A stretch of DNA of 64,000 nt from Elmis aenea (lineage: Eukaryota > Arthropoda > Insecta > Coleoptera > Elmidae), in the NCBI GenBank assembly GCA_947652605.1, contig OX393577.1:61528108-61592107 (forward strand), written 5' to 3'. This document shows positions 21,050-33,361 of the stretch, one piece after another; positions within the stretch are counted from its first letter, which is position 1; each line of letters begins with the position of its first letter. The notes under the pieces are model-generated. The model made no database searches. It had not been told where the DNA came from and was given only the letters and a program-made list of their open reading frames with translations. A program made the position numbers and the translations under genes.

Positions 21050-21699
21050 GGCCATAACTCCTTCATAATTTAATTTGGAAAATAAAGAGCGCATACCAAG
21101 TTGAGACATGAAAATTAAGAACCGACGTACGTTTAATTTTCCACTCATATCAAAGACACCCAAAAAAATTGTGCGTTTCTTCTTGCACCTCAAAAAAGTT
21201 AAGTTAAGACAAATTTGATTTATATGTAGTGACATTCTGATTTTGTTAGCGGTTGCTTGCCCAACGAAATGTAAAATAAAAACGAGTTAATGTAACAGGA
21301 TTTTAGTGTATCGAATTAACTTTGAAACACAATCTTACACCACAAAAAATATATGATTAATTAAGATAAATAGTGTAATCGGCGTTGGAGGCTGTTATTT
21401 TTTATAAACTGAATGTTTATTGAACTCTATAAAGGGCTCTCTACTGAAGTGGTCGAACGGAAATCGTAAAATGTTAAAGCGAGAACGTTTTTGAAGCAAA
21501 AGTGTTTTAAAAACCGCAACACTTGGTTGAAACCCAATCACAAATCCACATCATACGTTTGTGTGTTCTATATGCGTACAAATTTACTGGTAATAGACCA
21601 CAAATGCACTCAAGACGGATGTAGAGTAAGGAAAAGTCGACAAATAACAGAAGCGTCATAATTATCCAACCAAGAAAGGTTAATAAACTTGCATTCATA
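21050..21699. other. No gene seen; probable upstream Jockey remains
   Basis: No clear coding. The last part may be further 5' decayed Jockey sequence, since it runs directly into 21700, but I could not align any motif with confidence. Confidence 0.35.
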
Positions 21700-23110
21700 T
21701 GGAGTTGAATATTGAATCCCTTAACAACATCACAGTCTATCGAACTAATTACTCCCAGGGAAATTAGAACAAAAATTAAACTACTAAAACCTAGAAGATG
21801 TCCAGGCTTTGACCTTATTACACCCAAACTACTAAAGGAACTTCCGAGAAAGGGAATAGTAATGCAATTTTAAGACTGGAATACTGGCCCAAGGGATTAA
21901 AAGCCGCGCGCACGATTATGCCACCCAATCCTGGAAAAGACCCAATGGATGTCTTATCGTTCCGCCCTACGAGCCTACTACCGCTTTTATCTAAAATATT
22001 AGAAAAACTAATACTTAAAAGAATTCTTCAAACCACACAAGCAAGACTGGATACCTGATCACCAGTTCGGCTTTTTCCAGGCACGCTCAACAACGCAACA
22101 TAGCTATCGAGTGATACATGTTATAAGCAAGGCCCTCGAAGAAAAAGAGTACTGTGCGGCAGTGTTCTTAGACTCTAGTCAGGCATTTGACAAAGTGTTG
22201 CATCCTGGTCTTCTTGTCAAAATCAAAACAACTCTACCTTCGGAATACTTCAGCTTGCTGCAATCGTACTTAGCCGAGAGTTCGAAATAAAAGTAAATGA
22301 TGAATCGACCAACCGGTATCCTATCAAATCTGGGGTACCGCAAGGTAGTGTTCTGGGCCCACTTCTTTACAAGCTTTACACAGCAGACTTGCAGTTTACC
22401 AGTAATACTACAATAGGAACATTTGCAGATGACAAGGCCATCCTTGCAAGCTACGAGGACCCAACAATAGCGTCATCGTATCTCAACGCATCTCATCGCA
22501 ATTCAAATTTGGATGCAAAAGCGGCGCATTAACATCAATGAACAAAAGTCGACAAACATAACGTTCACGCTCGAAAAGGGCATCTGCCCACTAGTGCCAA
22601 CAAATCATAGTGCCGAAATCAAGTGTTGTGTAATACCTAGAGACCTACCTAGGGTTTCACTTAGACAAAAAAATGAACTGGAAAAAGCATATTGTTAAAA
22701 AAAGGAAGCAAATGGACATAAAAGTCAAAGAAATTAACTGGCTCATCGGTAGGAAATCAAGCTTATCTCTGGAAAATAAGATCTTAATCTCTAAGACTAT
22801 AATCAAGCTTATCTGGACCTATGGTGTAAAAACTATGGGGGTGTGTCAGCAAATCCAAAATAGCTATAATACAAAGATGCCAGTCCAAAATCCTCCGATC
22901 ACTGGCAATTGCACCGTGGTATGTAACCAATTAAACATATCATACGGACCAAGATCTCCTTTGTCCAGGACGTCCTGCATAAAAAAGTGCAAAACATCAT
23001 AAAAGCTCGCGAATCATACAAACGCCCTACTGGAAACATTACTCCTACCAAATAATGATAGACGACTGAAAAGGCGTTGGCCAATAGACCTTTAGGTCTA
23101 AGGTAGTCGA
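21700..23110 (+). pseudogene. Jockey-type LINE ORF2, reverse transcriptase to C-terminus
   Basis: Motifs in order, in shifting frames: ITPREIRTKIK, PRKCPGFDLITPKLLKELP, a stretch equivalent to SYRPISLLPxLSKILEKL, QAFDKVLHPGLLVKIK, SGVPQGSVLGP, then FADD (22422-22433), YLGFHLDKKMNWKKHI, WLIGRKSSLSLENKILISK, IWTYG and RLKRRWPIDL. These are the fingers, palm, thumb and C-terminal signature of Jockey-clade polyproteins. At least five frameshifts and several stops. The endonuclease domain is missing, so the copy is 5'-truncated. The catalytic FADD itself survives at DNA level. Confidence 0.8.
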
Positions 23111-24095
23111 AGAGGATATGTCCCTGGATGTTTGTCTCATCGCGCCACTATTTACCAGCACATTTGCCTATAGAATTAAAATATTGTGATAGCTGATCTT
23201 TCACAATTCAAAAATATGTATATGTAGAGTCGATTCGATTATTTAATCATTTTTAGAAACAATTAAAACCTTTAGCACATTTTTATGAAATGAGTACGAA
23301 ATAAATCCACCTATGCAGTAACAGCATCAATTTAAAATTGGATTTAAAGCAATTACAAAATTCTTTCATAAACCCATTTAATAAAAAGTTGTGGGTTATT
23401 TTGTGCCGCATTGGAAGTTTCGAGTCCCAAAATCAAAGCATGAATCAAATAACACCTCCACAGCTATATTATTTATGTGTTATAACGACTTAACTAAACG
23501 AAGGGGCAGGTTTGAAATTATTCATTTAATTTTCACTTATCTGCAAATAAGCTTGAAAACGTTTTTTCGTATACCTACCTAACTATACTTACAGTGGCCA
23601 ATTTTTATAATTCCATACGAATTAAAGGGCAAAAACACACATTATTACACGCCCTTCGATAGCTTTCCTCGAAAAATATAACTTTGTACACTAATATTCT
23701 TTATATTATTGTTGCCTGATAAGGTTAAACAATCTTCTTTGAATTAACTATAATATCATACTACATTGCTCGGTATTTTTATAATAAACATTTCTTGTTA
23801 CTTTTGAAACCATAACCAATTCGACATTTTGTGGGTGGTATTAAATAAATATTTCTGTTGATGTTTGATATGAAAGGTCAAGAAAATGTTATTTGGATAA
23901 CTATAGAAGTAAATTGTATAAAGTAAAAGGTTTTCTTCATTGTACTTTTATACTTTGTTTAAAAGTATTGTATTAAAATAAAGATTATGTAAGATAAATA
24001 CAAAGAAGGAAAGATAAGGTGCATAATGTTCAATACAAAATTGTTTTGGCTACAGCAAAATAAAATGAAAATCTCAACAAGTAATCCAAGTTTTG
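23111..24095. other. No gene seen; AT-rich spacer
   Basis: Nothing recognised. Confidence 0.5.
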
Positions 24096-24097
24096 TA

Positions 24098-24724
24098 CAG
24101 GGTGGTCGAAATTCGATGGGATTACATGGGTATCTCGCTTAATAGCCAAGATAGAGAAATCGCGAAATTACTGAAAATCTGCAGTTTTTTTGAGACAAAC
24201 TCAGAACAGTTCTCAAATATATTCAATCATTTCCGATTTTACTTTTTTTTTGTTTTCACAGCCTACTTTTTGTTTATCTTTAAAAAAATTAAAAAATCTT
24301 TGTAACTTCCGCATTATTGAAAATAAATACATCAACCCTCATATATTTAAAAAGAGAAAAAAATAAGTAATTTAAATAGATAATAGCCTCGCTATAGTTT
24401 CAATTTAAAAAAAGGTGAGTTTGTGTCATAACTTTTTAACGGCAAGCGTAAAAAAATTTTTTTTAGTACTATCAAAATCTACTTAAAAATATCTAAAACT
24501 AATCTTCAGAAACTTTTTCGATATTTAACACAATAAGAGAGAGATGACACATTATAAATATAACAAAAAAACAGTTTTTCTTTAATAACTCATAAACTGG
24601 AAATGATAGAATATTTTTGAAAAAGGTTCTGAGTTTGTCCTAAAAAATTGCACATTTATGGTAATTTAACCGTTGACTATTAAGCGAGATACCCATGTAA
24701 TCCTATCGAATTTGGACCACCCTG
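24098..24724. mobile_element. Mariner-type MITE, complete (family M1)
   Basis: Ends are CAGGGTGGTCGAAATTCGAT and, read backwards, CAGGGTGGTCCAAATTCGAT, continuing as GGATTACATGGGTATCTCGC. TA flanks both (24096-24097, 24725-24726). The inverted similarity runs inward for well over 100 bp through AAACTCAGAAC and ATTTCC blocks. Length 627 bp, no coding. Other copies lie at 46729-47363, 60284-60765 (truncated) and 63358 to the window end (interrupted), all in the same orientation. Confidence 0.9.
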
Positions 24725-24726
24725 TA

Positions 24727-25430
24727 CGTGCTAGAGAATAAAAAAAGTACCTAAGATGACGCAAAATCGAAATATGATTAAAACAGTGGGGGAAGCCACC
24801 CAATAGCTCGATATAAAACATTACACTGAAAGGTGAAAAGGCTGGTGATTAAATAAGCAAATAATCAATTCTTTAAGAGTATTATGTGCAGGATATTAGA
24901 AAACATTTATCTCAGTTCCATGTCAAACCAAGCAAATAGAAAGTTTAGCGTTTAATAGAAAAAAATTATAAAAGCATTATGCAAATGCGCACTCCTTCAC
25001 ACAAATGGTGTAATAAAAAAATATTATTCATATTCGATATTGCTGTTTTAGGTTATGTCATAAAACGCAAAACACTGGCATTGTGCAATAAAACTTTTGC
25101 ATTACCGTTTAAGGAAATAGTAATAATAACAGTTTTACTTAAAAATATGTTAGTAGATACCTATAAAAAATTGTAATCAACACTTAATTATTTTTTAATA
25201 TTCGCATAAGTGCAGTTTATATGCGTGAAAAATGTACAAGTTAAATTGGTAACTTTATTTTCGCGTTTGTAATTTAAGAGATAATATTCATAGCACACTG
25301 CAATCTTGATATGTTTCGTAATGTTTATGTCCTTAAAAGAACTGCTATTTTTAGCCTTTATTATTACAACATTTCTTTAAGTTTTAAAATGTTTCCTGCT
25401 TGTAAACAATATTTCTTGCAGAAATTACTA
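24727..25430. other. No gene seen; AT-rich spacer
   Basis: Nothing recognised. Confidence 0.5.
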
Positions 25431-26167
25431 TACAGGGTGCACCACGACCCTGAGATTCTTCGATAGCTCCTTTATTAATGAAAATATTAAAAAATGTTTA
25501 ATACAAATATCGTGCGAACCTATTTTCTACATAACCTAAAATTATTTTCAAATATACAGGGTGTTTCGTTTGACCGGCACATATAAAAATTTAATTTTTT
25601 TAAATAGAACACCCTGTATATTTTTACATTTTTCTTAAAATTTACTTTAAAAAATGTATAAGGTTATATGGGTCTTAAGTCAACCGTTTTCGTAAAATTT
25701 ACATTTTTGTGAAAATTTTGAGCGATACAGCACTTTCAATTTTTTTTTAAATTAATGTTATTTAAAAAACCGGTAAAATTGCGTTTAAAATTTATATTGA
25801 CAATAGATTAATTAACACTTTGCGCTAGCTACATTTTAAAAATATTATACAGGGTGTTTTTTACGCTTGGTCAAACTTGTGAAACTTTAAACATCGATAA
25901 GTCATTTTTCTTAAATGCAACACCCTGTATATTTTTACATTTTCTTGTAGAGAATTTAATTGTCTTTCGAAATTATTAAGCATGTCCTATACCTAAAGTT
26001 AATATTTTTCGAGCTATCTCGATTTTTATTAGTATTACTAAGGCAATTAAAATATTTTAAAGTGGGCCTTGGACGTGTCGTAATTTTTCAAAGAATTTTT
26101 AAACAAAAGAATAAAAATAGCTCCAACTTTAATTTTAGTCCAATAATGTATCCCTTTTCCCCGAAAT

Positions 26168-26290
26168 TTATCGTATAAATTGTTTAAAATTATATCCTTG
26201 TTCATGTTCTACGCACAGTCGTAGATGTTGTCTCAAAGACTCTAGCACTTTTGATAACATTTCGGGGGTTATACCATTAAAAGCAACAAA
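26168..26290 (-). pseudogene. Mariner transposase C-terminus, left arm
   Basis: Reads FNGITPEMLSKVLESLRQHL then RLCVEHEQGYNFKQFIR and stop. This is the extreme C-terminus of a mariner-like transposase, better preserved here than in the right arm because MLSKVL is intact. Upstream of 26290 the pairing and the family resemblance both end, so the catalytic part is absent on this arm. Confidence 0.75.
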
Positions 26291-26306
26291 GGAAGTAATG
26301 CAGTTG

Positions 26307-26585
26307 CCGAACACAGAATATCCTAATAGATGGATAGGGCGAGGTAGACCAATCTCCTGGCCACCTAGGTCACCTGATCTTACCCCTATAGATTTATTTT
26401 TGTGGGGACCCATAAAACAGGTGTATCAAGACACCCCAACAACTGCTGAAGATGTGCAGAACAGGATTCGTGTTGCTTTTGATGGTATAACCCCCGAAAT
26501 GTTATAAAGGGAGCTAGAGTCTTTCAGACAAGGTCTACGGCTGTGCGTAGAACAAGGACATAATCTTGAACAATTTATACGATAA
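26307..26585 (+). pseudogene. Mariner transposase C-terminus, right arm
   Basis: Reads NRWIGRGRPISWPPRSPDL then TPIDLFLWGPIKQVYQDTP with the third catalytic Asp, then NRIRVAFDGITPEML, a stop, and RLCVEQGHNLEQFIR to the end at 26585. WPPRSPDLTPxDxFLWG is the mariner-type signature. The first two catalytic Asps are missing. Part of this (to about 26469) lies in the unpaired centre of the foldback. Confidence 0.8.
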
Positions 26586-27331
26586 TTTTCGGTAAAATGG
26601 GGTACATTTTTAGCCTAAAATTAAAGTTGCAGCTCTTTTTATTCTTTTGTTTAAAAATTCTTTGAAAAATTACGACTTACGTCCATGGCCCACTTTAAAA
26701 TATTTTAATTGCCTTAGTAATACTAATAAAAATCGAGATAGCTCGAAAAATATTAACTTTAGGTATAGGACATGCTTAAAAATTTCGAAAGACAATTAAA
26801 TTCTCTACAAGAAAATGTAAAAATATACAGGGTGTTGTATTTAAAAAAAATGACTTATCGATGTTTAAAGTTTCACAAGTTTGACCAAGCGTAAAAAACA
26901 CCCTGTATAATATTTTTAAAATGTAGCTAGCGCAAAGTGTTAATTAATTTATTGTCAATCTAAATTTTAAACAAAATTTTACCGCTTTTTTAAATAACTT
27001 TAATTTAAAAAAAATTGACAGTGCTGTATCGCTCAAAATTTTCACAAAAATGTAAATTTTACGAAAACGGTTGACTTAAGACCCATATAACCTTAAACAT
27101 TTTTTAAAGTAAATTTTAAGAGGAATCCAAATATGTAAAAATATACAGGGTGTTCTATTTAAAAAAATTAAATTTTTATATGTGCCGGTCAAACGCAACA
27201 CCCTGTATATTTGAAAATAATTTTAGGTTATGTAGAAAATAGGTTCGCACAATATTTGTATTAAAAATTTTTTGATATTTTTATTAATAAAGGAGCTATC
27301 GAAGAATCTCAGAGTCGTGGTGCACCCTGTA

Positions 27332-27661
27332 TTTATTTTAAAAAATGCAACAGATTTTTAAAAAAATAAACGTTTTTGTAAAAAAAAGTAAATAAAATCA
27401 ACACCACTGTACTATTTTAGTGCAGATCTGGCTATCTTCAGAGGCGACCCTGTTGTATGAAAAGGGTACAAAATCTTGTGCCCCTTTATGATAAATGTCT
27501 TAAAACTACCTAGAGAAATAATATTAGTTCAAATCTAATAAAATTTTGAAACAGCCAAATTCTCATCTTTCTATATGCGAGTCGTCTCTCGCGTCCTAGT
27601 TTCAATTTTTGCCTCTCTTGCAAATTATTTTTACACAAGCTTCTTGCAGCAGTTGCTTCCT
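27332..27661. other. No gene seen; AT-rich spacer
   Basis: Nothing recognised. Confidence 0.5.
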
Positions 27662-27846
27662 TTACTTCTTAATCCCAATTTCTTCTTGATCAGCCTCTTC
27701 TTCTTGTGGTAACCACTTCCATTTTTTTGGCCTTCTGTCTTCATTCGTTTTTTGTATATGCCAGTACCATTTTGGTGTTTTGAGTTCTATCGACTCTATA
27801 TTGTCTATACGTTCACCCATTTCATCCCGTACATCTTTGTTTCTTA
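27662..27846 (-). pseudogene. LINE C-terminal fragment, first of two
   Basis: Minus-strand frame reads RNKDVRDEMGERIDNIES then TPKWYWHIQKTNEDRRPKKW and a Lys/Glu-rich tail. This matches the post-thumb region of RTE/R4-like LINEs (VRxEMG...LKWYGHIxRMxxxRxPKK). A second copy of the same region is at 28790-28968 on the same strand; between them lies a plus-strand LINE. Confidence 0.65.
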
Positions 27847-28745
27847 ATAAGTGTACCAGGAAAAATACTGGCAAAAGTAATGGAAAAATAGAAAGCACAC
27901 TAGAAGAATCTCAATACGGTTTCAGAAGAGGAAGGGGTACACAATACTCAGTCTTTATATTAAGACTAACAATCGAAAAGAGCTTAACAAAAAACAAGGA
28001 AATACATTTATGTTTTTTAGACTTGAAAAATGCATTCGATAAAATCAAAAGAAAAGACGTATGGAGGGGCCTAAGAAGGAAGAGAATAGAAATAGAAACA
28101 ATCGCCATAATAAAAGCGATGTACGAAAAAACGGTTAATGTTGTAAGAACCCAAAATGAAGAATCGGAAGAGTTTGAAACAAAAGAGGGCTTAAAACAAG
28201 GATGCGTGCTCAGCCCATTATTAAACTCATTAGTCATAGATTGGGCAATTAAAGGAGTAAAACAAAAAATGAGACGGTTTCATGTAGGCAACTGGAAAAT
28301 GTAAAAAATAAACATAACTGAGCTTATGTTACCAGACGACATGGTCTTAGTCGCGAAAACAGAAAAGAATCTGCAACATTATCTAGAAACTCTAAACCAG
28401 GAATTGGAAAAAATTAATATGAAAATGAATACCGAAAAAGCTTTAAATATTTAGGAGTGATCCTAGAAAAAAAATGGAGGAATGGACAAGGAGATAAGCG
28501 AAAGGACAGGAAATGGAAGAATATTTAACAGTTTAAGAACAACATTGAAGCAAGACCACAGGGAAAAAGAAAAGAGGTAATCCGAGAAAAACCTGTCAAG
28601 ACGAAGTTAAAAAAGCAGCAACGGATAGAAACATCAAATGGAAAGACATAAAAAAAGCTAGCACAAGACAGAAAAACGTGGAAAAAAGTCAGCACAACAC
28701 AACTCAACCGTCCTACACCTAACAGCAGCAGGGCTCATGACTAAA
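27847..28745 (+). pseudogene. LINE ORF2 reverse transcriptase to 3' tail
   Basis: Main frame gives LEESQYGFRRGRGTQYSVF, then IHLCFLDLKNAFDKIKRKDV with the first catalytic Asp of the palm, then EGLKQGCVLSPLLNSLVIDW. After a frameshift come LPDDMVLVAKTEKN (the catalytic box, FADD changed to LPDD), FKYLGVILE, and near 28555 GKRKRGNPRKTCQDEVKKAA and WKDIKKAS, the basic C-terminal tail. It ends near CTAAATAAATATATATC, an A-rich 3' end. Start is 5'-truncated. The class is the L1/RTE-like type with GKRxRGxPRKxW tail. Confidence 0.8.
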
Positions 28746-28789
28746 TAAATATATATCTTTGTTTCTTTTACTGTTTGCTCTTGCTTAGC

Positions 28790-28968
28790 TACAGAATCGT
28801 CAACAGTAGTCCATTTCTATCGCCTAGATTCCTGACTTTTATATTATTTGGGCCATTTCTCACTGCATTTTTTGTATGTGCCCCTATCATCCAAATCTTT
28901 TGAGTTTTAATGACTATAATGTCTACATCTGCACCCATTTCATCTCGTACATATTTGTTTTTCTTTTT
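28790..28968 (-). pseudogene. LINE C-terminal fragment, second of two
   Basis: Minus strand reads NKYVRDEMGADVDIIVIKTQ then IWMIGAHTKNAVRNGPNN. It covers the same post-thumb region as 27662-27846, so the two are separate copies, not one split gene. They share VRDEMG and nearly the same DNA at their upstream ends. Confidence 0.55.
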
Positions 28969-30104
28969 GTAAGTTTTGTATGGCTACACGTGTAATACAT
29001 TATATTAACATTCTACATACACCAAATAATGATTTTAGCGGTGTTTATTAGAAACCTAATTACGCCTAGAAACCGCAAAATTCATAATCCTTTGAACTAA
29101 TGACCATATTCGTCGAAAAGAGAGCAAAACTTCTTGCATCACGATTGTATCACGTCAGTGTACTGCTAATTGTTGCACTTTGTTATGCAGATATATTACA
29201 AATGTAAAACTATGCAGCACTAATAAAAATTATATAATTTATATGCAAAATGTAAATAGTTTAAACTATAAGCTTGATTAGCAACGCGACATTTTAAAAT
29301 AAAACGAGAAACAGCGTCTGTTTGCAGGGTTACGCTATGAAAATGGAGAAATATTTCTAAATGACATTTTAACAGCTTATTATACATGGAAATTAGATAA
29401 AGAATATTGATAAATTATTAATTTAATTAACATGTTGTCGACGAAGCCCACGCTAAGTATTTTATGTGTCAACATTACCGACATTTACCAGTACTGGTAC
29501 GAAGACGGATAAGGTACCGAGCAAGGTAAAAACAATCGAAATTAATATAAACGTTGATAGGCTTGTACGGAGTTGCTAGAAATCTTGTTGGTAAGTGCCT
29601 TATAACACAAAAATAGGACTGCTAGATATTTAATTGCCGGTCTTCAGTTGTGAATTTTGTTGTGCAAACAAAAATTAGGAAGCAATAAATGTATAAAAAT
29701 ACTCGTAGCATATTCTTCCAGTTCGGGGGGTCCCTTAGGACCAATGCTCCACTGGGCCCCCGGGATATACCCGGACATTTTATTTGGAAGTAACACCACG
29801 ACATAAACTCGGTAGCTTACGATTTAATTGTCTAAAGGCAATAATGATAAACCCCACGTTTTATTTAGAAAAGATATTTGGACCGTTTATTGTTAAGGTG
29901 GTGCGGATTCATTTTTGGAAAAAAAAAAGAGATATAAATAATTTAGTGGTCTATTTTCAGACAATTTACAGTTTATGTTTTAAAATATTTTTCGACATGC
30001 TTTGACCAATTATAAGTTGTTGATAAACGACAAAGTTAGTGAAATTATTTATGAGAAAAATTGTTTAAGTCGATTTTCTATAGTAAAAAAAAAATAAATA
30101 AAAA
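28969..30104. other. No gene seen; AT-rich spacer
   Basis: Mostly unrecognised. A GC-rich patch near 29720-29775 (CGGGGGGTCCCTTAGGACC, GGGCCCCCGGGATATACCC) looks like part of an element end, but no motif or partner lets me classify it. Confidence 0.4.
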
Positions 30105-30205
30105 ATACATGGGGTGTTTCATTTAAAAAAATTGACTTATTCGTGTTTGAAGTTTAGTCAATTGGACTGCGTATAAAAAACCCGCGGTGTATTATTTTTG
30201 AACTA
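30105..30205 (+). repeat. Relic of the foldback mariner family
   Basis: GGGGTGTTTCATTTAAAAAA then TTGACTTATTCGTGTTTGAA and GCGTATAAAAAACCCGCGGT correspond to 26826-26915 (CAGGGTGTTGTATTTAAAA, TGACTTATCGATGTTTAAAG, GCGTAAAAAACACCCTG). This is a decayed piece of the same untranslated region. Confidence 0.6.
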
Positions 30206-30465
30206 GCACTTAGCCCGTCCTAGGACGGGTATATTGTAGCTATATCTTAAATTTAAACTATTACTTTTCATAATACCGTGAGCTGCAAGTTAGACACTGT
30301 TATGTTACCGGTGAGTAAAACTTTACGGTTCATTAGACACAACTCAGTCAAATGAACCCGTAGTAGTTTATTGCGTTACAGATATTTTGTAGCTATATTC
30401 ATGCGTTTCAGAGTCACAGAGTCACAGAGTCAGCCTGGACTTTTATATGTATGATTTTAACTAGC
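30206..30465. repeat. Candidate unclassified interspersed repeat
   Basis: Opens ACTAGCACTTAGCCCGTCC, with the perfect 16-bp palindrome CCCGTCCTAGGACGGG, and closes with TTTTATATGTATGATTTTAA then CTAGC. ACTAGC...GCCCG...CGGGT openings and TTTATATATAGATTTAACTAGC closings are a recurring plan of short repeats in animal genomes. Inside is an imperfect (GAGTCACA)3 run at about 30408. No second copy is in the window, so ends and class are uncertain. Confidence 0.35.
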
Positions 30466-33361
30466 CAGCGACTACTATGACACTATTGTCAACTAAATAT
30501 CAAAGGAATTAGTTTTGACATTGCTAAGTTGAGAATTATTGATATTTTTCTGGTGTGCTGTTCCTGTCAATATTTAAAAATAAAACTTGAATAACTCAAA
30601 AACAAATGATTTTAGTTACACAAAACCTTTAACATTTTAAAATAAAAGTTTAATTTGAAATTTTTTTTTTATCGTTTTCTATTTTTGCACTACAGATGAA
30701 AAATGAAATTTCATTATTTTTCAAAATATACTATAACTTCTTTATTTATTAAAATAGAACAAAATGTTAGATAGTTTTTTTTTATACAAAAGTTTATGCT
30801 TAATTTGAAAACAAAATTATTTTTATCAGCAACCTTGACTTTCGAGATATGAAGTTGACTTGTGTTTTTTTAAATGGAAAACCTAGCTGGTCATGACTTT
30901 ATATAAAAGAGATTTTTTTAGCTTTTTAAAATAGAGTTTTATATATTTGTTGCAAAAAATAACCGAGATATGGAAGATTTTGTAAAAGTTTTATTACCAA
31001 AGTTTGCCACGATTTGGTTAACAATCGATGTTTGTAGTTAATAAACAACTAAACGTCATTTTCGAGTAAATATTTCAACTTTATTAAAACAGTCCATTTA
31101 ACTATCATGACTATTTCTTTAAATTTTCTTAAAAATTTAAATCTCACTTCACCTCTGGGCGGAAGATTTTGTCTAAAATTAATTAAAAAAATCGGTAACA
31201 TTGTAATTTTCTTTTAATAACTTTTAATGAATTTTTATATACTTTTGTTCGTCCTAACAGTTTATTAATAACTAATAACACGTACAACAAAAATTTCATT
31301 TTAAAATATTACCCTAGGATTTTAATTAAGATGAATATTTTTCTTGCAAGTTTTAATTTAAATATCTAATTGTAACTTTTTTATTGAAACAGTTAAGATA
31401 CTTCGAAAAAAGATTTTAGAATTTTGATTCAATTACATTTGACCAGCACTACTCCGTCATAAAAATTTCTTTTTTGGGCCCCGCAAACATTAATAACGAA
31501 TATTCTAAGTCGGTTAACTAAAAAAAAAACTTTTGTTAGCCACACAAAAAGTGAACAATGTGTCATAGAAAATGGGCAGAACAAATTTTGAGAAAAGAAT
31601 ATGGAAAGGTACACAAAAATCTTTATTTTGCGTTAAATAAAAACAAAAATGGTTTGTTAATTTTATGAACAGACCGACTGTATAGAGTTTTTCGTGGTCT
31701 AAAAAAAAAGTATTTTGAGGAAAAGGAAATCGCAAAACTTTCCTGAAAAGTGTGCCGAATCAATTCTCCAGTTATTTTAAAATTCAAATGGCAACACATA
31801 AAACAATAGCTAACGAAATTTACTTCGTGTTTAATAATAAATTTAAATCCGCTACAATCTCAGATACCAACCTCAGCCAGACACAGCCGACACAACTTTC
31901 CATGACATATAAACAACAGTTTGCACCTGCTTCGGATCTCAAATAATTTACCAGCAAAGATACCTGTCGAGGGGTCGCAGTAAAACAACCAAATATAATC
32001 TTTATAAGCCTGTATTTAAGGCCGGCGTAGTTGCACCTGTCTGCATCCGTATTAAATTTTGCCACGAACGATTTACGTTTCTAACGACCAGGTACATAGA
32101 GGCGAGATGCGGTAAAACCGAGGTTAATAGAACAATGATTTTCATGTTATAGGTGGCCAGATGGAGACAAGTTATCGGGCATTTCCGGTTCGGTTTATGA
32201 GTCCAGAAAATAATCATATTCTGATTGGCTTTGATTTTTAAAAGATTTAATTTAAACGACCTTGTAGCAACTCGAATAGATGTTATGATGGCGCGTAACG
32301 AAAATGTTTTGCTTCCACAAAACCTCCACTCCTTGAAAAGTAAATCATTAATCGTTATTTGAACAAAGCAATACTTTTGGACAAATGCCCTTTTGCGTAT
32401 AAACTTGTAGGAGTCTTCATAAAACATCAATACAAAAAAGTATCAAGTAACAACCAGTAAATAAATTAATAAACACAGTCAAATCATTCGATAAAAACCT
32501 TTGTTTCCATGTATTTTAATTCAAAGAAATGTGTTTACGTTAGAACTCTTTTTAAGCTTCTGACACATAGGTAATATATTTGTAAATTTTCTTTTGAGAA
32601 TGTGAATAGAAATACGTCATTGTGGGAATCAAAAATGGATTTATTTTGTTTCCAAGTGCTGTAACATTGATATTACGGTAAGTCTAGTAGCTTCTTGCGC
32701 GCATTTTACCAAAAAAATAATAAAAAGTCACCGCTAGTATTAAAAGAAGGAAGTTATCATGTCATACACCGCAATTTTAATGACCTTTTCGAAACAGTTC
32801 GTTGCTTCATAAAGCCCAAAATGTCAGTTTTGTTGTACATAGAATTTTACCCACATATCTTAATTATATTTTTCGCTGCCACGATGTTTTCTTTTATTTA
32901 AGTCTTTTGAACTATGTTTTCTGTGTACAACAGATTGTTCTTCTACAGTGTTTATTTTTATTAATGTATTGAATTAGCTGGAGTATTTTAACATTTGCTA
33001 AGCCAAGAGCTACAGATGGAACTAATCCCTGGAGAGCAGTTTTGAAAATTGTGAGGGTCTTTGGATTGTCGCATTGTTAAGAGGGGCGCAGCAGTGATCT
33101 AGTGAAGCTTATATTTCTTTTCAGTGCAAAAACTAGAGCGATGATTGAAATAGTGCAATTTATACGTTAAATAAAGAATGATGGAAAATAATAATAATAA
33201 AATACACAAAGAAAGTCGCCTGTTACGAACAGTGCCCATAAGCGAGCTCTTTTTAGGTGTTTGACTGCTGCTTAATAAATGGTTGAGTTTTCATTGAACC
33301 ATAAATTTAAAATTAAAATTACAATCTAACTCGTAGTAGTAAATGGAGCCGTATGAAAAGT
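30466..33361. other. No gene seen; AT-rich spacer
   Basis: About 2.9 kb with no conserved frame, paired ends or arrays that I recognise. Confidence 0.5.

Larger units (their letters stand above)
25433..27329. mobile_element. Foldback built from two inverted mariner 3' halves
   Basis: TA-flanked ends (25431-25432, 27330-27331) start CAGGGTGCACCACGACCC and, inverted, CAGGGTGCACCACGACTC. The arms pair for about 860 bp (25433-26290 with 26470-27329) around a 179-bp unpaired centre. Each arm contains the 3' end of the same transposase gene pointing outward. Each arm also carries several internal copies of the end motif as facing pairs (near 25557, 25612, 25850, 25920 on the left; 26826, 26900, 27145, 27200 on the right). 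It looks like a tail-to-tail deletion product of one mariner family that then moved or was fixed. Confidence 0.85.
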
